Below, piece by piece: positions 1 to 7,004 of a stretch of 64,000 bases of DNA. Position 1 is the first letter of the stretch, and every line of letters begins with the position of its first letter. The stretch covers positions 76,473 through 140,472 of the forward strand of contig NZ_PYGI01000009.1 in assembly GCF_003014615.1 (NCBI RefSeq), read 5' to 3'. The translations under genes and the position numbers were made by a program. The notes beneath the pieces were generated by a model, which saw only the letters and a list, made by a program, of their open reading frames with translations, was not told the DNA's origin and searched no databases. This DNA is from Marinobacterium halophilum (GTDB taxonomy: Bacteria > Pseudomonadota > Gammaproteobacteria > Pseudomonadales > Balneatricaceae).

Positions 1-753
1 TGGGTAACGCGGGAAGGACTGGCCGAAGTGATAGGTCGGCCTGTATATGAGCAGCTTGAACGGCTGATCGCGCAGCCCAAACTGGCCGCAACTTTCGAGC
101 TGGAAAATTATGAGCACTGGCGTGATCTTGCCCTTGCGAATAATCCCCTTATTCAGGCGAAGCAAGCCTCGGTAAATGCTCAGCGTGCAGCGAAAAAAGA
201 GGCGTTTGGTGGGCATATGCCCAAGGTCACCATGCAGCTGTCGAGTCAGAAAAGTAACATTGGCAGCGAGAATGCACCTTCACCCAGAACCGAGTCGAAC
301 GTTGCTGCGCTCAGCATCCAGATTCCGCTGTTTTCCGGTGGGTCTACCAGCGCGCGTAGTGATGCAGCATATGAAAGTATGCTGATTGCGCGGCAGGAAC
401 TGGAGTCTTCGCGACGTCAGGTATTCAAGGAAGTGCGTACTGCTTACATGAATGCGCAATCCGCACTGTCCAAAGTAGAGGCCGGCACCGTCGCTTTGCG
501 GTCCGCTGCAAAAGCGCGTGAAGCAGCAGAAAAAAGTTTTTTGTATGGCATTAATAATGCGGTAGACGTTCTCGACCGTGCCAGGGAGCAATACAGTGCA
601 GAACGTGATCTGCTGGAGGCACAATACAGCTTCCTGCTTAGCTATGTTGTGTTAAAGCGGTGGAGTGGTAATTTGTCAGAGGATGACCTGCAGCAGATTA
701 ATACTCTGCTAGACATTCATACAGTAGAATATGCTGCTGAGACTACCGGTTAA
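1..753 (+). CDS. TolC-family outer membrane protein of type I secretion (C-terminal part)
   Basis: The reading frame is open from the first base of the window, so this is the 3' part of a longer gene; a GTG at 28 is not a convincing start. About 250 residues are visible. They show the alanine- and glutamine-rich helical hairpins of the outer membrane efflux protein family, including an NNPLIQAKQASVNAQ stretch, the strand-like VAALSIQIPLFSGG segment, and a second helix pair with NAVDVLDRAREQYSAERDLL. TolC/LapE-type proteins form the trimeric outer-membrane channel of ABC-type I secretion systems or efflux pumps. The ABC transporter and membrane-fusion genes would be expected to the left of the window. 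Two DUF4214 proteins in the window that look like type I substrates support a secretion role, but a general efflux role cannot be excluded. Confidence 0.85.
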   Translation, partial: WVTREGLAEVIGRPVYEQLERLIAQPKLAATFELENYEHWRDLALANNPLIQAKQASVNAQRAAKKEAFGGHMPKVTMQLSSQKSNIGSENAPSPRTESNVAALSIQIPLFSGGSTSARSDAAYESMLIARQELESSRRQVFKEVRTAYMNAQSALSKVEAGTVALRSAAKAREAAEKSFLYGINNAVDVLDRAREQYSAERDLLEAQYSFLLSYVVLKRWSGNLSEDDLQQINTLLDIHTVEYAAETTG

Positions 754-758
754 GTGGC

Positions 759-1880
759 TTGAACATACTGCATCTGTACAAGTCAGCGCCACCAGAAGAA
801 ATTGGTGGCGTTGGCGCTTTTATTGCCAATATATCCCGTGGCACCGTGAGTGCCGGTGTTAACCACCGAGTATTGGTGTTTACACGCAACAGTGCCTTCA
901 GAATTGAACGCTGGGAATGTGGTGCCGAGATTTTCTTTTGCCCCATGCTGTTTCAATTCGCCTCAATGCCGGTAGGGCTCGTCTATTTTAAACAGTTTCG
1001 CAAGCTGTTGGACTGGGCGGATCTGCTCCATCTCCATTACCCTTTTCCTATCCAGGATCTGCTTTATCTTGGTGGTAAATTGCTGCGCAAGATGCCCCCG
1101 GCGATCGTGACGTATCATAGTGATATTGTACGTCAGAAAAAGGTGGGTAAGTTATATGCACCTTTGGCACTGAAGTTTTTGCGCTCAGTGGATTCTGTGG
1201 TTGCGACCTCGCCCAAGTATATTCACAGCAGCCCGGTATTGAAGCAGCTGGATACGAAAACAATGATTCCTCTGGGGATCAGTGAAACACTTTATCCAGC
1301 ACTGTCCGAGTTGAGGCAGCAGTATTTCCGTAGTCTTTACGGGGAAGGGTTCTTTCTGTTTTTAGGTGCGCTGCGCTATTACAAGGGACTTGGCTGGTTG
1401 GTTGATGCGGCTATACAAACCGGGTTACCGGTTGTCATTGCCGGAGGTGGACAACTGGCAGCCGAATTAAAAGAGCAAGCGGCGGGTGCGGGGAATATCC
1501 ACTTTGTAGGCCAAGTGGATGAAGATGATAAAATTGCCTTGCTCTCGTTAGCGGGTGCATTTGTGTTCCCGTCGCATTTGCGCTCAGAGGCCTTTGGCAT
1601 CAGCTTGCTGGAAGCGCAGATGATGCATCTGCCTTTGATTACCTGCGAAATTGGCACCGGCACCAGTTATGTCAATGACCATGAAGTGACCGGATTAGTG
1701 GTCCCGCCCACCGATGCAAAGGCATTGGGGTCAGCCATGCAAAGTCTCTGGGATGATCCAGATATGCGCGAGCGGATGGGGCAGGCCTCGTATGAGCGGT
1801 TCCGCCTGCTCTTTACCGCCAAGCGTATGTCTGAAAGCTACCTGGCTTTGTATCATCAATTGATGGCGAAGACTGTCTGA
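759..1880 (+). CDS. Glycosyltransferase, family 4 (GT-B fold)
   Basis: A 373-residue cytoplasmic glycosyltransferase. The N-terminus (MNILHLYKSAPPEEIGGVGA) is typical of GT4 enzymes, with the glycine-rich acceptor loop. The C-terminal half has the nucleotide-sugar site, with FLGALRYYKGLGWLVDA near residue 200 and the EX7E motif in SEAFGISLLEAQMM near residue 270. The start is TTG, five bases after the tolC-like stop, with only a weak ribosome site (TAAGTGG). The next gene overlaps its stop as TGATG, so the three genes look like one transcript. Sugar donor and acceptor cannot be told. Being in an operon with a secretion channel, it may modify a surface polysaccharide or an exported protein; that is inference. 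Confidence 0.85.
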   Translation: MNILHLYKSAPPEEIGGVGAFIANISRGTVSAGVNHRVLVFTRNSAFRIERWECGAEIFFCPMLFQFASMPVGLVYFKQFRKLLDWADLLHLHYPFPIQDLLYLGGKLLRKMPPAIVTYHSDIVRQKKVGKLYAPLALKFLRSVDSVVATSPKYIHSSPVLKQLDTKTMIPLGISETLYPALSELRQQYFRSLYGEGFFLFLGALRYYKGLGWLVDAAIQTGLPVVIAGGGQLAAELKEQAAGAGNIHFVGQVDEDDKIALLSLAGAFVFPSHLRSEAFGISLLEAQMMHLPLITCEIGTGTSYVNDHEVTGLVVPPTDAKALGSAMQSLWDDPDMRERMGQASYERFRLLFTAKRMSESYLALYHQLMAKTV

Positions 1881-2149
1881 TGTCGTTCATGGTGCGCTTA
1901 TCCAGACGTGTTCTGCTCCATTGCCGGGAGGAGGACAAGCGTCAACATTTTGGTTACAGCTTCGTATTGATGTTATTGGCAGCCCCCTGGTTTTCTTTGT
2001 GGGCAGCGGTAGTTGTAGTGTTAGTGATAGGTCTGTTCAAAGAAATTTGGGATCATTACTGGGGTACCGGTTTCTGTTGGATTGATATGACTGCTAATGT
2101 GTTCGGTATACTGGTGGCCACTCCCTGTGTGTGGCTGATATCAGTCTGA
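1880..2149 (+). CDS. Small membrane protein, DUF2279/YfiM-like
   Basis: An 89-residue protein whose ATG overlaps the glycosyltransferase stop codon, indicating translational coupling. After a basic N-terminus come two hydrophobic helices (about residues 27-52 and 70-88). The pattern EEDKRQHFGYSF, then GLFKEIWDHY and WIDMTANVFG, resembles the DK.xHF...KE..D...D..AN..G signature I associate with the DUF2279/YfiM group of small membrane proteins of unknown function. The family match is from memory of the motif only. It closes the operon, being followed by a strong terminator. No function can be proposed. Confidence 0.6.
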   Translation: MSFMVRLSRRVLLHCREEDKRQHFGYSFVLMLLAAPWFSLWAAVVVVLVIGLFKEIWDHYWGTGFCWIDMTANVFGILVATPCVWLISV

Positions 2150-2170
2150 CCACATTTTAATGTGAAAGCG

Positions 2171-2197
2171 AAACCGGCCATTAAGGCCGGTTTTTTA
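2171..2197 (+). terminator. Rho-independent terminator
   Basis: Inverted repeat AAACCGGCC / GGCCGGTTT around a 5-base loop, followed by a run of T. It ends the tolC-like/glycosyltransferase operon and, read on the other strand, sits just beyond the stop of the phosphatase gene, so it can serve both convergent units. Confidence 0.9.
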
Positions 2198-2211
2198 TTC
2201 TGTCGCTTTTG

Positions 2212-4566
2212 TCAGAGCAGAAGATCCACATGCTCAGGTGATTCGGAGATTGCCAGAATCACATTTAGTGCGGGTTGCTCTTCTAATTGAGATAACCAGT
2301 ATTCCGCGCCTGCCGTCTCAGCGCTGCGGCCAAACGCATTCTGGTAAAGGATGTCGATAAACTCCACATTGTCGAGAAGGTCGTTGCCCAGTCCCTGCTG
2401 ATACTCGTGTGAGGCCATGAACGCAGTTGCAATTGTTTCGATGCGGGCTCCTTGCTGCAGTTGCTCGTGCCAGTGGGCAAGCCCTGCAGTATCCGGCGTT
2501 CGGTCAAACAGGGTGTCATACAGGCGTACAACCGCATCCGTGTTGTTGGCCAGTACCTCATCCTCCTTGAATGCCAGGTTTTGAATGCGCATGTCTTCAC
2601 TTTTGTTTGTGTCGACCTGGGCGAATGCGACTGCAGAGAAAGCACTCTGCATGTATTCAGCAAAAGCGTCTTGCTCTGTTCCTGCAGCCGCTTCAGTGGC
2701 TGTTCCGTCGCCCAAGCCAGCACTGACTAGATCGATGCGTTCCACAGCATTGGTATTCAGCTCCAGGAATTCGCCAAAGGGGTAGCCGTCGCCACCGTCC
2801 GCCATAAAACCAAGAGTGACGACTTTGATGGTGGCGGCGGCGTCCCCAACCAGCTCACCGTTCACAACCAGTACATCCTGAACTCGGTCGTACTCATCCA
2901 GAACAGCTGCACTTTGAATACGATCACCTGCTTCTCGTGTCCAGTCAAAGCTGTAACGAATACCTGCGACCTGGGCAAACTGACCAGGGGTAGAGTTTTC
3001 GTCAGAGGCGGATACCGCATGCTCGATAGCAGCCAGCAGTTGGGCGCGAGTCAGTGTCAGGATGCTGAGGTCATTGTTGAAACGCAGTGACGATTCGATA
3101 TCCAGCTGTGAGACATCGCCTTCCTTTTTACCAGCGGCATCGTTTGCTTGGGGTGGACGCAGTTCGTAGTCACCATCAGAACCAACCGCGTAGGTTGTGC
3201 CAATGGGTTCACGGACTCCACCGCCATTCTTGATTGAAACCATGACGGCATTGTCTAACTGGCGGGCATACCATAGGTTGGCATCGGCAGTCAGGTTACC
3301 CAAGTTGGTTTCTTCAGTGCGGACGAATGTGCGCTCACCCTGCAAATAGACATCGGTGCTACCAAAGGTGATACCGTCCTTGGCGGTGACCAGTTCATCC
3401 ACAGCACCGACAAGCTCTTGGGCGATGGCACCCTTGCTGTCCTTGGCGTAAGCGGCCTCCTCGCTACCCCAAAGCTCAGCCGCTGTGGCATCGGTTGCAG
3501 TGTAGAGTGTGGAAGTATCGTCATTGATAGAGTCGGTAATGATGTTGCCTTCGACATCAAATTCGACGTTGAGCTGACCTACATAGCGCCAACCGCCATC
3601 AGTATTGACCAGTACTACATCATTGCCGGCAGCATCTTTGGTTAGAATCGGGTAGTCCCGGTAAGGGGTTTGTCCGGTGCCTGGAAACAGGGCTTCATCT
3701 GCATCGGCGAGTAGAGCGTTGGAGCCACCGGCCATGATGATGTCGACGCCATCCAATAGTCCTGCAAGCTCCTCTTCCAGTGATATTTGCTGCAGGTGAG
3801 ACATCAAAATGATCTTGTTGACCCCTTCGGCCTTCAGTTGATCAATGTGGACTTGAAGCTGTTGTGCCAGTAGCTGCAAATTATTGGCATCAGTTCCTTT
3901 GACCTGGACACCTCCGGTACTGGAAATGCTTTCAAGGATCTGGGTAGTAGCACCAATAATGCCAATTTTTTCACCACCCTTTTCAACGATGGTTGATGGC
4001 GCGATCTTGGGTGCTGATGTGGCAGCGTTCAAGTCATCTATAGTGGAGGAAAAAGCTTGGTGATTAATAATATCGTCGGTAAACAGACCGGAGAGGCTGT
4101 CGTCACCGCTGAAATCAAGATTTGCACTGAGATAGGGGAATTGTGCTCCCAGCCAGCGGACACCATCCAGGCTGTCGGAGCGGATTTCGGTGCCAATCAA
4201 CCCGGCTAATGCGCTGGTACCCAGATCAAATTCATGATTGCCTAGTGTAATGGCACTGGCTTCGAGCAGATTGGCCAGTGTCAGGTCTACGCGTCCGGCG
4301 CCTTCCCGCAAGTTGTTGAGTGTGCCAGGTTCCAGGCCTAGTATTTTTTCATTGGCCAGCTGAATAGCTTCGCGTAGGCTACGGTCGCCCGCTGCCGACA
4401 TGAAAGGACCTGGCAGAATCAGGTCTCCGCTGGATAGGAATAGAGAGTTGGTGGTTTGATCTTCAAGATAGTCGACAATAGAGACGAAAGCAGGGGCGTT
4501 ACGCAGATCGCCACCGCCGCCTTCCATGTCTGAAGCGTGCAGAATCTGAAGCGTGTAGTTTGCCAT
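2212..4566 (-). CDS. 5'-nucleotidase-like metallophosphatase with C-terminal DUF4214 modules
   Basis: A 784-residue enzyme. The N-terminal metallophosphatase domain has the metal-ligand blocks LHASDMEGG (res 9-17), SSGDLILPG (about 45), LGNHEFD (about 110), MSHLQQ (about 260) and MAGGSNALL (about 280). The 5_nucleotid_C domain follows, with NLGNLTADA, NGGGVR and GGDGYPF. Residues about 665-784 form two DUF4214 repeats (LFDRTPDTAGLAHW, AFGRSAETAGAEYW). The family hydrolyses nucleotides or other phosphomonoesters outside the cytoplasm. Unlike UshA it has no Sec signal peptide: the catalytic domain starts at residue 4. DUF4214 is common in type I secreted proteins, so export through a TolC-type channel is likely. 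It is convergent with the TolC-containing operon. It lacks the VGAGG tail of the giant protein at 18-30.8 kb. Confidence 0.85.
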   Translation of the reverse strand: MANYTLQILHASDMEGGGGDLRNAPAFVSIVDYLEDQTTNSLFLSSGDLILPGPFMSAAGDRSLREAIQLANEKILGLEPGTLNNLREGAGRVDLTLANLLEASAITLGNHEFDLGTSALAGLIGTEIRSDSLDGVRWLGAQFPYLSANLDFSGDDSLSGLFTDDIINHQAFSSTIDDLNAATSAPKIAPSTIVEKGGEKIGIIGATTQILESISSTGGVQVKGTDANNLQLLAQQLQVHIDQLKAEGVNKIILMSHLQQISLEEELAGLLDGVDIIMAGGSNALLADADEALFPGTGQTPYRDYPILTKDAAGNDVVLVNTDGGWRYVGQLNVEFDVEGNIITDSINDDTSTLYTATDATAAELWGSEEAAYAKDSKGAIAQELVGAVDELVTAKDGITFGSTDVYLQGERTFVRTEETNLGNLTADANLWYARQLDNAVMVSIKNGGGVREPIGTTYAVGSDGDYELRPPQANDAAGKKEGDVSQLDIESSLRFNNDLSILTLTRAQLLAAIEHAVSASDENSTPGQFAQVAGIRYSFDWTREAGDRIQSAAVLDEYDRVQDVLVVNGELVGDAAATIKVVTLGFMADGGDGYPFGEFLELNTNAVERIDLVSAGLGDGTATEAAAGTEQDAFAEYMQSAFSAVAFAQVDTNKSEDMRIQNLAFKEDEVLANNTDAVVRLYDTLFDRTPDTAGLAHWHEQLQQGARIETIATAFMASHEYQQGLGNDLLDNVEFIDILYQNAFGRSAETAGAEYWLSQLEEQPALNVILAISESPEHVDLLL

Positions 4567-4652
4567 TTCCAGAACTCTCCCGAAAGTTGGGTCAATTAAG
4601 ACCTTACATCCTCCACTGCAGAGTTTAAAAATGTGTGACAGTTATGTGGGAG

Positions 4653-4679
4653 ACAGGGTGCAGGCATTCTGCACCCTGT
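4653..4679 (-). terminator. Hairpin after putP
   Basis: An 11-bp perfect inverted repeat (ACAGGGTGCAG / CTGCACCCTGT, 5-base loop) lies just beyond the putP stop. No T-tract follows on either strand, so it may act as an mRNA-stabilising 3' hairpin or a weak terminator. Confidence 0.55.
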
Positions 4680-4692
4680 GGTTAGTGCTGTT

Positions 4693-6183
4693 TTACAGGT
4701 TTTTCAGCATCCGCTCATGCTGGGCGTGGATCTCTTCACCCGGCTGGCGACCCATCAACGATACCGCGAAGATGGCGATAGTGGCGAAGATGATGCCTGG
4801 TACGATCTCGTACATGTCGAACAGACCACCGGACAGCTGCTTCCAGATCACCACGGTGACGGCACCGACAATGATGCCGGCCAGTGCGCCGTTGCGGGTC
4901 ATGTTTTTCCAGTACAGGCTGATCAGCAGTGCGGGGCCGAAGGCGGCACCGAAACCTGCCCATGCGTAGGACACCAGTCCCAGTACGGTACTGTCCGGGT
5001 TAAGGGCCAGCAGCATGGCAACAATCGACAGGCCGATAACCGCCAGACGGCCGACCATGACGATCTCTTTCTGCGATGCGTCTTTGCGCAGCAACTGCTT
5101 GTAGAAATCTTCCGCCAGGGCTGATGAGGACACCAGCAGCTGGGAGTCAGCAGTACTCATGATCGCCGCCAGAATGGCCGCCAGCAGGATACCGGCGATG
5201 ATCGGATGGAAGATGGCGTTGACCAGCAGCATGAAGATGGTCTCACCGTCGGCCAGTTCACCGCCCATCTGGGTCTCGACGAACATCATCCCTGCCAGAC
5301 CGACCAGCATGGCACCGGCCATGGACAGGCCGCTCCAGCCTACCGCGATCCGACGTGCGGTGGTGATTTCCCGATTGCTGCGGCAGGCCGCAAAACGGGC
5401 CAGGATATGCGGTTGACCGAAATAACCCAGACCCCAGGCGGCCAGCGATACGATCGCAATGAAGCTGAGCGGTTCGCCGTTGACGTCATTGAACAGGGTC
5501 AACAGTTCCGGGTTCTTGGCTTCAATGGAAGCCCACATGACGCTGAAACCACCGTCGGCCTGAATAGCTGCAATCGGGACAATCAACAGTGCGGCGGCCA
5601 TCAGCAGGCCCTGCACCAGGTCAGTCCAGGAAACGGCGAGGAAGCCGCCGAAAAGGGTATAGGACACGATACAGATAGTGCCGATAATCAGTGCGGTGGT
5701 GTACTCCAGACCGAATACGGTCTCGAACAGCTTACCGCCAGCCACCAGGCCGGAGCTGGTGTAGAACAGGAAGAACAGCAGGATGAAGAATGCCGAGATA
5801 ACCTGCAGCATACGGGATTTGTCGTAGAAGCGGTTGGCGAAGTATTCCGGCAGCGTCAGCGCGTCGCCCGCTTCGATACTATAGGTGCGCAGACGCTTGG
5901 CGGTAAACCTCCAGTTGGCCCAGGTGCCCAGCAGCAGGCCACCGGCCAGCCACAGGGCTTCCATGCCGGAACCGAAGGCGTAGCCGGGCAGGCCCAGCAG
6001 CAACCAGCCACTCATGTCGGATGCACCGGCAGACAATGCAGCCGGCCAAGGACCCAGAGAGCGACCGCCAAGGAAGTAGTCGGAAGAGTTGGCGGTGCGT
6101 TGATAGGCGATCACGCCGATCGCCAGCATCATTATCAGATAAACGATAAAGGTGCCGTATACAGCATAGGTGTTTTCAATCAT
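4693..6183 (-). CDS. putP: Sodium/proline symporter PutP
   Basis: A 496-residue member of the sodium:solute symporter family with about 13 membrane helices. It imports L-proline with Na+ across the inner membrane and feeds PutA. Visible family blocks are SDYFLGGRSLGPWPAALSAG (TM2 region), ASDMSGWLLLGLPG and GYFGQPHILARF, all close to PutP of enterobacteria and pseudomonads. ATG at 6183 (MIENTYAVYG) is chosen over an in-frame ATG 24 bases upstream because AGAGG lies 9-13 bases before it and the extra eight residues are not PutP-like. It is the last gene of the put cluster, 118 bp after the PutA C-terminal-domain gene, with two hairpins in the gap. Confidence 0.95.
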   Translation of the reverse strand: MIENTYAVYGTFIVYLIMMLAIGVIAYQRTANSSDYFLGGRSLGPWPAALSAGASDMSGWLLLGLPGYAFGSGMEALWLAGGLLLGTWANWRFTAKRLRTYSIEAGDALTLPEYFANRFYDKSRMLQVISAFFILLFFLFYTSSGLVAGGKLFETVFGLEYTTALIIGTICIVSYTLFGGFLAVSWTDLVQGLLMAAALLIVPIAAIQADGGFSVMWASIEAKNPELLTLFNDVNGEPLSFIAIVSLAAWGLGYFGQPHILARFAACRSNREITTARRIAVGWSGLSMAGAMLVGLAGMMFVETQMGGELADGETIFMLLVNAIFHPIIAGILLAAILAAIMSTADSQLLVSSSALAEDFYKQLLRKDASQKEIVMVGRLAVIGLSIVAMLLALNPDSTVLGLVSYAWAGFGAAFGPALLISLYWKNMTRNGALAGIIVGAVTVVIWKQLSGGLFDMYEIVPGIIFATIAIFAVSLMGRQPGEEIHAQHERMLKNL

Positions 6184-6226
6184 GCAAAAAGCCTCTTTGC
6201 AGCCCATAGGGGTCTGTTATTGTGCG

Positions 6227-6295
6227 CCTGCCTCATGCGGGGCTCGGAAGCTGAGGCAGGTCGACAATGAACACCGGAAACAACCGGTTGTTCAT
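6227..6295 (-). promoter_or_regulatory. Two hairpins in the spacer before putP
   Basis: CCTGCCTCA (6227-6235) pairs with TGAGGCAGG (6252-6260). A second stem-loop is ATGAACACCGG (6267-6277) with CCGGTTGTTCAT (6284-6295), one bulged base. Both fall in the 118-bp spacer between the PutA C-terminal-domain gene and putP. They could stabilise or attenuate the polycistronic mRNA; neither has a clear T-tract. Confidence 0.45.
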
Positions 6296-6301
6296 GACAG
6301 G

Positions 6302-7003
6302 TTAGACGGTACGGCTGCCCAGTTCCAGCAGCGTCGCGTTACCGCCTACCGCAGTGGTGTTGGTCGTGCGGGTTTTTTCAGTGACCAGACGCAGCAGGAA
6401 ATCCGGACTGGTCAGCAGCGGTGAATGCTGCAGATCGGTCTCGGCCACCAACTGAATCAATACGCCATCATGAATCGCCAAGGCCCGGTTCAGCTCGATT
6501 TCCAGTGCCGGTTTGCAGCTGGTAACCAGCAGACGCAGGTCATCCATGCTGAACAGCTCGAGTTCCGGTGTTTTGGTGTCCAGTGCCAGTGCAGCACGGG
6601 GAACACCTGCGGTGTAGAGGGCTTCGACCAGCTGTGTCAGCCAGGCCTCATGGCCGTTCCACTGCACGACCACCGCGTTGCCGCAGGCCAGTGCGGCGAT
6701 CAGCTGGCAGCTAACCAGGGTCTCGGTGCTGTCCGCTGTGCCCAGAACCAGCGCGACACCGCGGCCGGTCAGGTACAGCTCGTTGGATTCGCCGGTCGGG
6801 CCGGGCATGAGCTGAGTCTCGCCCAGCGGTTTGGCGTCATCCAGCAGTTGCTGAGCCAGACGTACGGTCAGCGCAGCGTCGGCGTGGGCCGGCAGGTGGT
6901 CGAGTGCGCTGGCCAGTAGCTGGCAGCGATCGGCGAAACCGCGACGGTTCCAGGCTTCCCATACGGCAGCGGCCTGAATGTCCTTAGTATCAGAATGATG
7001 CAT
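6302..7003 (-). CDS. Separate PutA C-terminal aldehyde-dehydrogenase-like domain protein
   Basis: A 233-residue protein that begins one base after the putA stop (TAA G ATG) in the next frame, with its own GGAGGG site seven bases upstream. It reads like the non-catalytic ALDH-superfamily domain at the C-terminus of long PutA proteins: Rossmann-like segments (GVALVLGTADS, ALACGNAVVVQW, AGVPRAALAL) but no catalytic Cys. Near its end is TTNTTAVGGNATLLELG, which matches the conserved C-terminal motif of PutA (E. coli PutA ends in a similar NTxAAGGNAS segment). In PutA that motif closes the tunnel that channels the intermediate between the two active sites. Here it would have to be supplied in trans. 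The frame stays open upstream inside putA, but those residues are not homologous and the ATG at 7003 is preferred. It may be annotated elsewhere as a 1-pyrroline-5-carboxylate dehydrogenase, which would be misleading. Confidence 0.85.
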   Translation of the reverse strand: MHHSDTKDIQAAAVWEAWNRRGFADRCQLLASALDHLPAHADAALTVRLAQQLLDDAKPLGETQLMPGPTGESNELYLTGRGVALVLGTADSTETLVSCQLIAALACGNAVVVQWNGHEAWLTQLVEALYTAGVPRAALALDTKTPELELFSMDDLRLLVTSCKPALEIELNRALAIHDGVLIQLVAETDLQHSPLLTSPDFLLRLVTEKTRTTNTTAVGGNATLLELGSRTV

Positions 7004-7004
7004 C

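Noticed and set aside
5206..6270. A 354-codon plus-strand frame opposite putP
   Set aside because: Complement of a well-supported membrane transporter; composition rich in Gln, His and Gly without domain motifs.
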